Shown here: positions 48,722 to 57,087 of the stretch, one piece after another
How positions within the stretch are numbered: position 1 is the first letter of the stretch
Layout of the letters: each line of letters opens with the position of its first letter
Position numbers and translations under genes: made by a program
Notes under the pieces: model-generated
Seen by the model: the letters and a program-made list of their open reading frames with translations, nothing else
Told to the model about the DNA's origin: nothing
Database searches by the model: none
Assembly: GCA_001787755.1 (NCBI GenBank)
Contig: MFYJ01000014.1
Location: 62,001-126,000, forward strand
Direction of reading: 5' to 3'
Origin: Candidatus Peribacteria bacterium RIFOXYB1_FULL_54_35
GTDB taxonomy: Bacteria; Patescibacteriota; Gracilibacteria; Peribacterales; Peribacteraceae
DNA: 64,000 nt

Positions 48722-48750
48722 TTGACAAAACAACAATATAATTTTATACA
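48722..48750 (+). promoter_or_regulatory. Consensus promoter of the DUF3841 gene
   Basis: TTGACA (48722-48727), a 17-bp spacer, and TATACA (48745-48750) in AT-rich DNA. A 23-nt stretch separates it from the ATG. Confidence 0.7.
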
Positions 48751-48773
48751 TTAAAACCAATTCTCTTCTCAAC

Positions 48774-49361
48774 ATGACAGTGCAGCAGTGCGAACGCATC
48801 TGGACCATCCATGACGAGGCTGCATGGAAGCACTTTGAACAGAACGGAGTTATGAAGGGAGATGGGCGTCGTGTCATCCATGATTATCGTCCGGCATACT
48901 ACTGGATCATGGAGCAGATGCGGCAACGCATCCCCGGCTACGGAGGCGGGTATCCTGTTTGGGCATGGCCACGCTGGAAGCGCAGGTCCCCCAAGCCTGA
49001 TCCCCACGAGTGCACGAGGTATCCATCCGGGGCACAGGGAGTTGTTGTGGAGTGCGAGGTTCCCTGTGATTCCATTCTCAAAAGCGATCATGAGCTTTGG
49101 CATATTATCCTTTCCGGCCAGTATCTGGGTGCCTCTGAGGAGGAGGAGATGGAATGGGAGCAGCGTGAACTCTCGGGAAATGTTGCCCATGATGTGCTCG
49201 AGCAGGAACGACGCAGGAGCTGGGAGAAAATATTTCATCTCACCAATGATCGTGGGGATCCAAAGTGGCTTGGCAGTGCAGACTCATGTGCGGTCCAGGC
49301 TGTCATTGAGCAAATACTGCTTGATCAGGTACGGAAGGTGGAGTGGTTCACTGCACGGTGA
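48774..49361 (+). CDS. DUF3841 family protein
   Basis: 195 aa. It begins with RIWTIHDEAAWKHFEQNGVM, then YWIMEQMRQRIP, YPVWAWPRWKR, VECEVPCDSILKSDHELWH and SWEKIFHL, matching the block order I know for DUF3841 proteins. No membrane segment or signal. The function is unknown. The AT-rich canonical promoter contrasts with the leaderless promoters of its neighbours, which may point to later acquisition. Confidence 0.75.
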   Translation: MTVQQCERIWTIHDEAAWKHFEQNGVMKGDGRRVIHDYRPAYYWIMEQMRQRIPGYGGGYPVWAWPRWKRRSPKPDPHECTRYPSGAQGVVVECEVPCDSILKSDHELWHIILSGQYLGASEEEEMEWEQRELSGNVAHDVLEQERRRSWEKIFHLTNDRGDPKWLGSADSCAVQAVIEQILLDQVRKVEWFTAR

Positions 49362-49414
49362 AGTTGTGGCCGCATCCATCATGGTGTAGCCGATTGTTGT
49401 AAGACGAAGACAAA

Positions 49415-49489
49415 TGGAGCCGCCCGCGGGAATTGAACCCGCGACCCCCTCCTTACCATGGAGGTGCTCTACCCCTGAGCTAGGGCGGC
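49415..49489 (-). tRNA. tRNA-Thr (GGT anticodon)
   Basis: 75 nt including an encoded CCA. Acceptor arms GCCGCCC / GGGCGGC; D arm GCTCAGGGGTAGAGC; anticodon arm CCTCC-ATGGTAA-GGAGG gives GGT; T arm GCGGGTTCAATTCCCGC. The 5' end is the site where a partial tandem array begins. Confidence 0.95.
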
Positions 49490-49650
49490 ATTGTTTCATG
49501 GGATGATGGAATGAACAGATTCTCAACCGAGCAGTGCTCTTTATCACGCCCCGCTTCGCGGGGCTGGGCCCTGAGCTAGGGCGGCGTTATCCTGTGGGAT
49601 GGTGGAATGAACAGATTCTCAACCGAGCAGTGCTCTTTATCACGCCCCGC

Positions 49651-49675
49651 TGTCATCCTGAGCGCAGTCGAAAGA
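49651..49675. repeat. CCTGAGC/GTCGAA palindromic element, inserted in array copy 2
   Basis: TGTCATCCTGAGCGCAGTCG and AAAGA replace TT (49555-49556 in copy 1) between identical CACGCCCCGC and CGCGGGGCTGG. Confidence 0.8.
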
Positions 49676-49693
49676 CGCGGGGCTGGGCCCTGA

Positions 49694-49713
49694 CCTGCCT
49701 GTCGGCAGGCAGG
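49694..49713. repeat. Inserted 20-bp palindrome, variant copy
   Basis: CCTGCCTGTCGGCAGGCAGG lies between CCCTGA and GCTAGGGCGGC, which are directly joined at 49478/49479 and 49574/49575. Confidence 0.85.
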
Positions 49714-49891
49714 GCTAGGGCGGCAATATTTTCATGGAAGGAAACCTGCGGTTTCCTCTCATGGGCTCTCCTTCCCTTTATTCGGAGTCGCTCCAGCGAA
49801 ATCCTGAGCTTGTCGAAGGGTTCCGCTTCGCGACTTTTTATTGGTGAAAGAACGCACTGCGCAGTCTACTCATTTCCACTGGTGCCTCCAA

Positions 49892-50305
49892 CTATTCTTC
49901 ATCAATTTCCACGGTCTTCAGCCATCCCTGCACCGGAATTTTTCGGTACACGTTGAGAGTGTTCTTCAGCGTGTGCAGGCAGAGGAGCGCGCACTTGAAT
50001 CTGCGCGGTCCCACGGGAATACCAAGGAGATCGTAGACATCTTTCTGCCCGAGTGCGCCTGCTTTTTCCAGAGTCATTCCTCTCACTTCTTCACTCAGCA
50101 TGGACATGCCGGCCTGGCTGATGGCGCAGCCCGCTCCCTGCCATGCGATCTCTGCGATGCGCCCGTTTTCAATGTTCATCTGCACAGTAAGTTCATCGCC
50201 ACAGGCATGGTTTGCTTCCGTATGGGTGATGGATGCCTCCTGCAAATCGCCTTTGTTCTGCGGAGCCCGGTAGTGAGCGAGGATGTTCTCTGCGTAGAGG
50301 TCCAT
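49892..50305 (-). CDS. sufU: SufU/IscU-type Fe-S cluster scaffold
   Basis: 137 aa. The three ligand cysteines are in ANHACGDELTVQM, GAGCAISQAGMSML and RFKCALLCLHTLK. The fold assembles clusters with sulfur from SufS, whose gene lies 173 bp upstream on the same strand. CATAAT ends 8 nt before the ATG. Confidence 0.9.
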   Translation of the reverse strand: MDLYAENILAHYRAPQNKGDLQEASITHTEANHACGDELTVQMNIENGRIAEIAWQGAGCAISQAGMSMLSEEVRGMTLEKAGALGQKDVYDLLGIPVGPRRFKCALLCLHTLKNTLNVYRKIPVQGWLKTVEIDEE

Positions 50306-50350
50306 GTGTGCGGATTATGAGTGAAGGATGTGGAATTTGGAATGATTTGC

Positions 50351-50478
50351 TCCTTGTGAGCTTGTAGATGGTAGTTTGTAGTTTGTAGGTTGTAGCTTGT
50401 AGGAAATCCCAAATACCCAAAATACAAATACAAAATATGAGGCTACAACCTACCACCTACCACCTACAAACTAACTAG
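50351..50478. repeat. Word-array inverted repeat (CTTGTAG family)
   Basis: GAGCTTGTAGATGGTAGTTT and GTTGTAGCTTGTAGGAAATC on the left; GGCTACAACCTACCACCTAC and CTACAAACTAACTAGCTA on the right. Confidence 0.75.
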
Positions 50479-51699
50479 CTACCGCAAAAGGTCCAGTGCT
50501 TTCTGCATTTCCACTTTCAACGTCTCCAACTCTTCGGCTGTGTTGTACATGCCTATGGAGAGCCGTGTCGTGGCCGGCACGTTGAGCCTTTCGTGGAGCG
50601 GCTGCGTGCAGTGGTGTCCCCCTCGCAGGGCGATCTGCTGCTGCCCCAGAATGTCCGTGAGGTCATGGGGGTGCACGCCGTCTGCCACGAAGCTGATGCA
50701 GCACGAGACGGCATCGGCATCCTTCGGCCCGAGAATGGTGAGTCCTTCCACTTTTCCGAGGAGTGTCAGTGCTTTCTGTATCAGTGAGCGCTCGTATGTT
50801 TCTATGTCCTTCCATGGGAACTGTTTCATCCATTCGATCGCCGCGGCGAGACCGATTGCCTGCGCAATGGGCGGAGTGCCCGCTTCGAATTTCTGGGGAG
50901 GTTCTCCCGGGGAGAACCGGTCGGTCTTCACCTCATGAATCATCATGCCGCCTCCGAGGAAAGGAGGCATTTCTTCCAGGAGATCACGCTTGCCATAGAG
51001 CACGCCAATACCGGTTGGTCCGTAGAGTTTGTGGCCGGAGAATGCAAGGAAGTCACAGCCCAGTGCCTGCACGTCCACCGGGTGGTGGGCGATGAGCTGC
51101 GCGGCATCCACCAGTGTCCTGGCACCGGCATCGTGTGCCATCCGGATGATCTTCTGAAGGTCCGGCCGTACCCCAAGCACATTGCTCTGTCCTGTGATGG
51201 CGACGAGTTTCACCTTCCCTTTCCCGAGAATTTTTTTGAGGCTCTCCATCTTCAGCCGGCCGGCATCATCCATCTCCATCCACTCTACGGCAATGTTCCT
51301 GCGTTCCTTCAGCTGGAGCCAGGGCACGATATTGCTGTGGTGTTCGAGGGGCGAGAGCAGCACAGTGTCTCCTGCCTGGAGGTTCTGCTCCCCCCATGCA
51401 CGGGCGACAAGGTTGATGGATTCGGTGCAGTTCTTCGTGAAGACGATCTCGCGGGGATACTTCGCATTGATGAATGCGCCTACTGTCTTGCGGGCTTCTT
51501 CGTAGCGGAGCGTGGCCCGTTCCGTCAGTGCGTGCATACCGCGATGCACGTTCGCGCAGTAGGTGCGGTAGTACTCGTCCATCGCTTCTATGACCGCGTC
51601 CGGTGTTTGTGCGGTGGCGGCGCTGTCGAAATACAAGGGGGCATCTTTCCCTGCGAACACCGAGAATTGCCGCCGCACCGCCTGGACATCGAGTGCCAT
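50479..51699 (-). CDS. sufS: Cysteine desulfurase SufS
   Basis: 406 aa. The PLP lysine is in FLAFSGHKLYGPTGIGVLYG, the aspartate block is TLVDAAQLIAHHPVDVQ, and the catalytic cysteine is in RGGHHCTQPLHERL near the C-terminus, as in group II enzymes. It releases sulfur from cysteine for SufU. TACCAT ends 8 nt before the ATG at 51699. Confidence 0.95.
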   Translation of the reverse strand: MALDVQAVRRQFSVFAGKDAPLYFDSAATAQTPDAVIEAMDEYYRTYCANVHRGMHALTERATLRYEEARKTVGAFINAKYPREIVFTKNCTESINLVARAWGEQNLQAGDTVLLSPLEHHSNIVPWLQLKERRNIAVEWMEMDDAGRLKMESLKKILGKGKVKLVAITGQSNVLGVRPDLQKIIRMAHDAGARTLVDAAQLIAHHPVDVQALGCDFLAFSGHKLYGPTGIGVLYGKRDLLEEMPPFLGGGMMIHEVKTDRFSPGEPPQKFEAGTPPIAQAIGLAAAIEWMKQFPWKDIETYERSLIQKALTLLGKVEGLTILGPKDADAVSCCISFVADGVHPHDLTDILGQQQIALRGGHHCTQPLHERLNVPATTRLSIGMYNTAEELETLKVEMQKALDLLR

Positions 51700-52008
51700 A
51701 GAGGCCCATGGTAGCATGTTTGGTGCCTCTCATGCCTCTTTACATACCCCTTCGTCCGCCCTTCGGCTGATCTGCGCCCTGTGGACTATGCTAGGCAGTA
51801 GCGCTCTGGGCGGACTACGGGGCACTCTCCTCCGTCTGCTGGCTTCCCACTTCGCTCTTCGAGTTTCGAGGGACAGGTCGGACGGGCAGGCAAGAGGAGG
51901 AAGTAACTGGTTCTCTGGGATAGTCGCTTTTCCATTGCAACCTGGTATCAGGTGTTTTCTGTTTTTTTCTCTGCTAGGCTTGCTCAGGTTTACTGCGTCC
52001 CCTTTCCT
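51700..52008. other. Intergenic region with palindromes and a shared block
   Basis: No gene is seen. Inverted GTCCGCCC / GGGCGGAC words lie at about 51757-51816. 51910-51958 resembles 14762-14805 (GTTCTCTGG, ATAGT, ATTGCAAC, GTATCA). A possible -10 TACTGC lies at 51991-51996. Confidence 0.5.
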
Positions 52009-54834
52009 ATGCAACAGAAGACAATTCAGAGACTCTCCATTACTCTTTTCGTCTGTCTCCTCCTGTGGGGAATCTACACATTGCTTGTGTACCTGGGTGT
52101 GCCGGTGCACGGTTCCGTGCTCCTCAGCGGGGAAGCGCAGGAGCGCCTGAAGCAGTTCTGCGAGGCGGAAGAGCTTGCGTGCCGCGGGCTCTTTGCCCTC
52201 TTCCCCATGGTCGGGCGGACATTTGAGCGTCTGCGTCCCCTGATGTGGTACGGCATTTTCAGCGCAGTGATCTACGCAGCGCTCCTTTTCTGGATGGGCG
52301 TGCGCACGGGACGGTTCGCATTGCAGATGCGGCTTCGTCCGTGGTATGTGGCGGCGTTCTTCCTCCTCGCGCTCTTCGGCATCTTCACTACCATCAGCCT
52401 CGGAAGCACGGAAGCCCCCACAACGTCCGGCATGCAGACCGTGCCGCTGCGGCGGATAGTGGAACCGAGTCCTCAGGTGTACCGCGATGTTGGTCCTGAG
52501 TCTCTGGCACTCCTGCAGGGAAACTTCCAGCGGCTGCAGGATGCCGGGTGCCTTGTGCCGGACGGCCAGTTCACGTCTGCTGCAAAGCAGTACCTCATTT
52601 CACCCCGCTGCATCTACGGTTCATTCATCTCGAAGGTTCTCCTGCAGGTGCTCTTTATTTCTCTCGTCCTCTTCGAACTCCTCGTGCTCGGGCACTTCCT
52701 CTTCACGCTGCTCAAGCTCCGGCACGAGAGCCTTTTTGTGGAGAGTGTGCTGAGCATGGCCCTTGGGGCATGTGCGTGGGTTGTACTCCTCTGGACACTT
52801 GCGGTCATGGGCATACTCACTGCGACAGCCGGTTGGGTACTCATTGTCGCGCTGCCGATCCTTTGCTACCGCCATGTGCTTTTTTGGGTGCGTGCATTCT
52901 TCCGGGAGTCCGTTCCGGTCTGCCAGCCGTGGCATAGTGCCTCTGTCTTCTTCGTGTGGTTGCTCGTGAGCTACCTCGCGCTCAATTTCCTCAATGTCGT
53001 ACGACCGTTCCCCATCGGGTGGGATGATCTCGGGAGCTACATCAACCGGCCGAGGCTCATGGTGAGCTACGGGAAGTTCATCTTCTCCATGGCACCGTTC
53101 GTGTGGGAGTACCTCTCCTCACTCGGGTTCCTCCTCTTCGGGTACAGCAGCGTCTTCGGTGCTACGGCATCCATGCTCATCAACTGGATGGCCGGTCTCC
53201 TTGCAGTTCTCACTGTCGTTGCCTTTGGGACGGCGTTCCTTGGCCGCGGGCGGGGCATCCTTGCCGCAGTGCTCTACTACACGCTGCCCATGGTGGGTCA
53301 TTTCTCTTTCGCGGACATGAAGATCGATAACGCCGTCTTCATGTGGGGGGCGCTGGGTATGCTTGCTCTGTTTCTTTTCCTCTTCCCTAAGGAAGAATCG
53401 GAAGAATCCGCACCAGTGCGTACGTTCCGCTGGCTGGTTCTGTGCGGTGTGTTTTTCGGTTTTGCGTTTGCAACCAAGCCGACAACCATCATGGTCATTA
53501 CAGCGGCCGGTGCCGTGCTCATGGGTGCGTTGTTCCACTGGTACGCGTTCATAGGATCGGTGCTTCTTGTCATCGCTGTGTTCGGCAAGAGAGGGCTCCT
53601 TGGCGTTCATGAAATTCTCGAACGTATTTCCGGGAATCCGGATCTCATCTCGCAGAATGCGTTTGTTCTCGTCGCGTTGATCCTTGGTATTTCAATGATC
53701 GGGTTTGGAATTGTGAAACGGAAAGAGAATATTCCGCTTGCCCTGAAGTCCATCGGCGTCCTCATGGCTGCCATGGCTCTCTCCATTGCACCGTGGATTG
53801 TGCATAACAATTTCCTCATGGGGAACATCATTCCCCGCATGGAACTCGGCGCACCCAACTACCTCACGCCGCTCATGGACATTTCAGGTTCCGCGAGTGC
53901 AGAGGGCCACCGTGAAGTGCGGAGTCTGCCCGAGGATCTGAAAGTAGATCTCAGTGATCCTGCCTGTACTCCCACAGGCGACAAGGAAGAACTTGGCCGG
54001 TACTGGGGGTTCCGTCAGGGGTGGGGGCACTACCTCAAGCTGCCGTGGCGTTTGGTGATGAATCTCGACAGTGCAGGGTACTACGTCACGACGATGCCGG
54101 GACTCCTGCTCTTCCCGCTCCTCCTTCTCCTCCCGTTCTTCTGGCGCAAGGAGAACAGGTGGGTCCGCTGGCTCTTTGCGGGCACGCTCTTCATGTTGCT
54201 GCAGTGGACGTTCCTGGCGCGCGGCATCCCTTGGTACGGCATTGGCACATTCCTCGGTCTGGTGATCGGCCTTGAAGTGCTATTCATCAAAGCGCCCGAT
54301 CTCCCAAGCCGCAGCGTGATGAGTGTGCTCCTCTGCTTCTGGCTTCTCATCGTCTTCAACAATCGCTTCTGGCAGTACGACATGCAGAAGAACCTCTTTG
54401 AGTACCCCATGGGCAAGGTCTCGTACGAAACGCTCCGCGAACGCACCATTCCGCACTACGATGACATTGCCGATATTGTTCTGGATCGGTACGAGAAAGT
54501 ATCTGATCGCCCGTACCTCTACCGTGTCGGGACATTCATTCCGTACTTCATCCCGCGCAATCTGGAGATCATAGGAGCGGCTGACCACCAGCTGGACCTC
54601 TTTAACTGCATCTACCAGGAGCGGGATCCCAAGCTCACCACGGCGAGGCTCAAATCACTCGGATTCAATAGCATTATCTTCGATACGAACACGGCGACGA
54701 TTGAGCGGAATCCGCAGGGGACACTCCACAAGAAGGTGAGTGATTTTGTGAACTACCTCAACAATCCCGAGAGTGGTATGCAGATTGTTCTGAATGATCC
54801 GGGAGCGGGGGTATCCTTTATCCTCATCCCATAA
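52009..54834 (+). CDS. Large GT-C-like membrane glycosyltransferase
   Basis: 941 aa with about sixteen hydrophobic segments and a soluble C-terminal about 140 residues. After a central helix the loop reads FPIGWDDLGSYINRPRLMVS, an acidic pair in the position used by GT39/GT83-type enzymes. It likely transfers a sugar from a polyprenyl-phosphate donor at the outer face. It precedes a GT2 enzyme by 4 bp, which may supply its donor. Confidence 0.7.
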   Translation: MQQKTIQRLSITLFVCLLLWGIYTLLVYLGVPVHGSVLLSGEAQERLKQFCEAEELACRGLFALFPMVGRTFERLRPLMWYGIFSAVIYAALLFWMGVRTGRFALQMRLRPWYVAAFFLLALFGIFTTISLGSTEAPTTSGMQTVPLRRIVEPSPQVYRDVGPESLALLQGNFQRLQDAGCLVPDGQFTSAAKQYLISPRCIYGSFISKVLLQVLFISLVLFELLVLGHFLFTLLKLRHESLFVESVLSMALGACAWVVLLWTLAVMGILTATAGWVLIVALPILCYRHVLFWVRAFFRESVPVCQPWHSASVFFVWLLVSYLALNFLNVVRPFPIGWDDLGSYINRPRLMVSYGKFIFSMAPFVWEYLSSLGFLLFGYSSVFGATASMLINWMAGLLAVLTVVAFGTAFLGRGRGILAAVLYYTLPMVGHFSFADMKIDNAVFMWGALGMLALFLFLFPKEESEESAPVRTFRWLVLCGVFFGFAFATKPTTIMVITAAGAVLMGALFHWYAFIGSVLLVIAVFGKRGLLGVHEILERISGNPDLISQNAFVLVALILGISMIGFGIVKRKENIPLALKSIGVLMAAMALSIAPWIVHNNFLMGNIIPRMELGAPNYLTPLMDISGSASAEGHREVRSLPEDLKVDLSDPACTPTGDKEELGRYWGFRQGWGHYLKLPWRLVMNLDSAGYYVTTMPGLLLFPLLLLLPFFWRKENRWVRWLFAGTLFMLLQWTFLARGIPWYGIGTFLGLVIGLEVLFIKAPDLPSRSVMSVLLCFWLLIVFNNRFWQYDMQKNLFEYPMGKVSYETLRERTIPHYDDIADIVLDRYEKVSDRPYLYRVGTFIPYFIPRNLEIIGAADHQLDLFNCIYQERDPKLTTARLKSLGFNSIIFDTNTATIERNPQGTLHKKVSDFVNYLNNPESGMQIVLNDPGAGVSFILIP

Positions 54835-54838
54835 TCCT

Positions 54839-55519
54839 ATGAGCGAGAAACGTCGTATCGTCGCTGTCATCCCCGCGTACAATGAGGAGACGAGAGTGGC
54901 ACATGTCATTACTTCCGCAATGGAGTACGTCGATACGGTGATTGTGGTGGCGGATGGATCAAAAGACGGTACGCCTGCGGTGGCGGAGAAAGCGGGAGCG
55001 CTCGTTATTCAACATGTGGATAATTGTGGTGCCGGTGCGGCAACAATGACGGGCATTGAGGCGGCGCGTGCGATGGGAGCCGACATTGTCATTACGCTCG
55101 ATGCGGACGGGCAGCACGATCCGCACGATATTCCCGCCATGCTCCAGCCGGTGCTCGATGGCAAAGCAGATATTGTTTTTGCCAATCGCTTTGGCGTACG
55201 CAACCGCATCCCTTTCATCCGCCGTGTGTTCAATGGCATCGGGAACATTCTCACGTTTGCCGTCACAGGGAAATGGGTTTCCGACAGCCAGTGCGGGTTT
55301 AAGGTATTCGGGCCGAGGGCCGTGCGCGAGATCGATATCCGCATGAGCAGGTATGAATTCTGTACCGAGATTGTCCGGGAATCCGTGCAGCGGCACTGGC
55401 GTATGAAGGAGATCCCTACGAAGGTCATCTATTCGGAGTACACGATGGCGAAAGGCCAGTCCTTTGCCTCCGGCGTGAAGACGGCACTGAAAATATTACT
55501 GCGGTCTTTCCTGCGGTAG
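54839..55519 (+). CDS. GT2 polyprenyl-phosphate glycosyltransferase
   Basis: 226 aa, one GT-A domain without a membrane tail. VIPAYNEETRVAHVI opens it, VVADGSKDGT and ITLDADGQHDPHDIP give the DXD site, and DSQCGFKVFGPRA the acceptor region. Probably makes polyprenyl-phosphate-glucose or -mannose for the GT-C protein 4 bp upstream. Confidence 0.9.
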   Translation: MSEKRRIVAVIPAYNEETRVAHVITSAMEYVDTVIVVADGSKDGTPAVAEKAGALVIQHVDNCGAGAATMTGIEAARAMGADIVITLDADGQHDPHDIPAMLQPVLDGKADIVFANRFGVRNRIPFIRRVFNGIGNILTFAVTGKWVSDSQCGFKVFGPRAVREIDIRMSRYEFCTEIVRESVQRHWRMKEIPTKVIYSEYTMAKGQSFASGVKTALKILLRSFLR

Positions 55520-55521
55520 GG

Positions 55522-55539
55522 TTGGCCCGTCCGGGCCAA
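55522..55539. terminator. Hairpin after the GT2 gene
   Basis: TTGGCCCG / CGGGCCAA with a 2-nt loop; no U-tract. Confidence 0.45.
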
Positions 55540-55580
55540 TAGGGTGGTGCATTCCCCCTTCCCGGGATACAATCGGTCCC

Positions 55581-55943
55581 ATGCACCTCACTGCATACCA
55601 AATCATTGCGCCCCTTGTCTCATTTGTTGCGATTGTGTACGCATGGAATCTTGTGTTCAAGCAGAAGAAAACGGTGTGGGAGGCGATTCTGTGGACGGCG
55701 TTCTGGTCTGCGATTGCGTACATTGCCATTGAGCCGGATTCCATCACGTACCTCACGATGGTGACGGGCATTAAGAACAGGGAGAACGCCGTGCTCGTGA
55801 CATTCCTTGGTATCCTCTTCTTCATCGTTTTCTACCTCGTCATACGGCTGGAGGAACTGGAACAGCGTCAGACACGCCTTATTCGCAAGATCGCTCTCCA
55901 GAAGAAAGGGCTATCTGTCGAAGAGGAGGACGATAAGCGTTAA
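55581..55943 (+). CDS. DUF2304 family membrane protein
   Basis: 120 aa with three hydrophobic helices (about 8-26, 33-50 and 70-90) and a charged coiled tail (RLEELEQRQTRLIRKIALQK), the DUF2304 plan. These occur beside GT2 enzymes in polysaccharide loci. TACAAT (55568-55573) ends 7 nt before the ATG. It is followed by a GT4 gene after 1 bp. Confidence 0.8.
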   Translation: MHLTAYQIIAPLVSFVAIVYAWNLVFKQKKTVWEAILWTAFWSAIAYIAIEPDSITYLTMVTGIKNRENAVLVTFLGILFFIVFYLVIRLEELEQRQTRLIRKIALQKKGLSVEEEDDKR

Positions 55944-55944
55944 T

Positions 55945-57087
55945 ATGTCAGCCTTGTCTGACTCATCTATTGTTTCTATGGGGAAGATTCTCCTGCTATC
56001 ACCGTACTGGAAAGAAGAGCACCGCTGGATGGTGAGCTCAGTGAAGCTCGCGGATCTCTGGCAGCGCCTTGGCTACAGTGTCACCGCCGTGTGCATGGGG
56101 CCGCAGACGAAGGTGGAGCGGATTTCAGACACGCTCACGGTCCACTACCGGAAGGATTTCTTTCTGCCCGATCCCTGGAACTACGGCATCGCCCTGGGGT
56201 TTGCGGGATATGTGCGGCGTCTTGTGAAGAAAGAAAACCCGGACATCATCGTTGTGAACAAGCTTCTCTTCTGGTCTTCCCTCTCTATTATCCCTCTCCG
56301 TCTCACAGGCAGGAAAGTGCTCCTCGCAACGGACGCATTCGTCGGCATGACCTGGTGGCCGAGGGGGTGGTTCCCACGTGTGTGCAGCGCTCTCTATGCC
56401 TGGACGCTTGGCTGGCTCCTCCTCCTCTTCGCATCGCAGGTCATCACATTCCATCCGCAGCCGCTGAGGCTCCTCCGTCTGCTCGGCATTGCACGCAAGA
56501 CTCATGTCATCCCGACGGGTATCGATCCTGTGCCGTTTCATCATGATCATGCACATCGGGAGGGGGCCATCGTCACGTACATCGGTCGCCTGGAATCCGT
56601 GAAGGGAGTCGATGATTTTCTTGCGGCGGTTGTTCCTCTGAAAAAGGACTATCCCCATCTCAAAGTGCAGGTGGTCGGTTGGCATAAGAAGGGGCATTCG
56701 CTTGTTGCCCGGTACGGTGGCGATGTTTCCTTCACAGGGTTACGTGCAGACATTCCTGCGGTGCTTTCTACCACAGAGATCTTCGTACTCCCGAGTTACA
56801 GTGAGGGCTTAAGCAATGCACTCATGGAAGCCATGAGCAGCAGCTGCGCCTGCATCGCGAGCGATGTGGGAGGGAACCGTTTCCTCATCCAGAATGGCGT
56901 AGCGGGTTTCCTCTTCCCCCCAGGGGACAGGGAGGCTCTGCGCTCCCATGTCCGCCGTCTTCTCGATGATCCTGCCAAATGCCGTTCCCTCGGGAAGGCA
57001 GCACGTGCACGTATAGAGGAGTACTTTTCCTGGGATGCCATTGGAAAGCAGTACGGCCAGTTCTTCCAGGATTTTCTGGCACTATGA
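55945..57087 (+). CDS. Glycosyltransferase family 4
   Basis: 380 aa. The N-terminal domain starts ILLLSPYWKEEHRWMVSSVK; the C-terminal GT-B half begins IVTYIGRLESVKGVDDFLAA and includes VLPSYSEGLSNALMEAMSSS with the E-x7-E pair. A hydrophobic patch (LYAWTLGWLLLLFASQVI) may dock to the membrane. An ATG at 55978 is an alternative start. It overlaps the next gene by ATGA. Confidence 0.9.
   Translation: MSALSDSSIVSMGKILLLSPYWKEEHRWMVSSVKLADLWQRLGYSVTAVCMGPQTKVERISDTLTVHYRKDFFLPDPWNYGIALGFAGYVRRLVKKENPDIIVVNKLLFWSSLSIIPLRLTGRKVLLATDAFVGMTWWPRGWFPRVCSALYAWTLGWLLLLFASQVITFHPQPLRLLRLLGIARKTHVIPTGIDPVPFHHDHAHREGAIVTYIGRLESVKGVDDFLAAVVPLKKDYPHLKVQVVGWHKKGHSLVARYGGDVSFTGLRADIPAVLSTTEIFVLPSYSEGLSNALMEAMSSSCACIASDVGGNRFLIQNGVAGFLFPPGDREALRSHVRRLLDDPAKCRSLGKAARARIEEYFSWDAIGKQYGQFFQDFLAL

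Larger units (their letters stand above)
49479..49736. repeat. Tandem array built on the tRNA-Thr 5' end
   Basis: GCTAGGGCGGC (end of the tRNA) recurs at 49575 and 49714. Copy 1 to copy 2 is 96 bp; copy 2 to copy 3 is 139 bp, exactly 96 plus a 23-bp net gain at 49651-49675 plus a 20-bp insert at 49694-49713. Units share GGAATGAACAGATTCTCAAC and GAGCAGTGCTCTTTATCACG. Only the first copy is a complete tRNA. The stretch 49737-49891 has only a CCTGAGC-class palindrome at 49801-49837. Confidence 0.9.
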
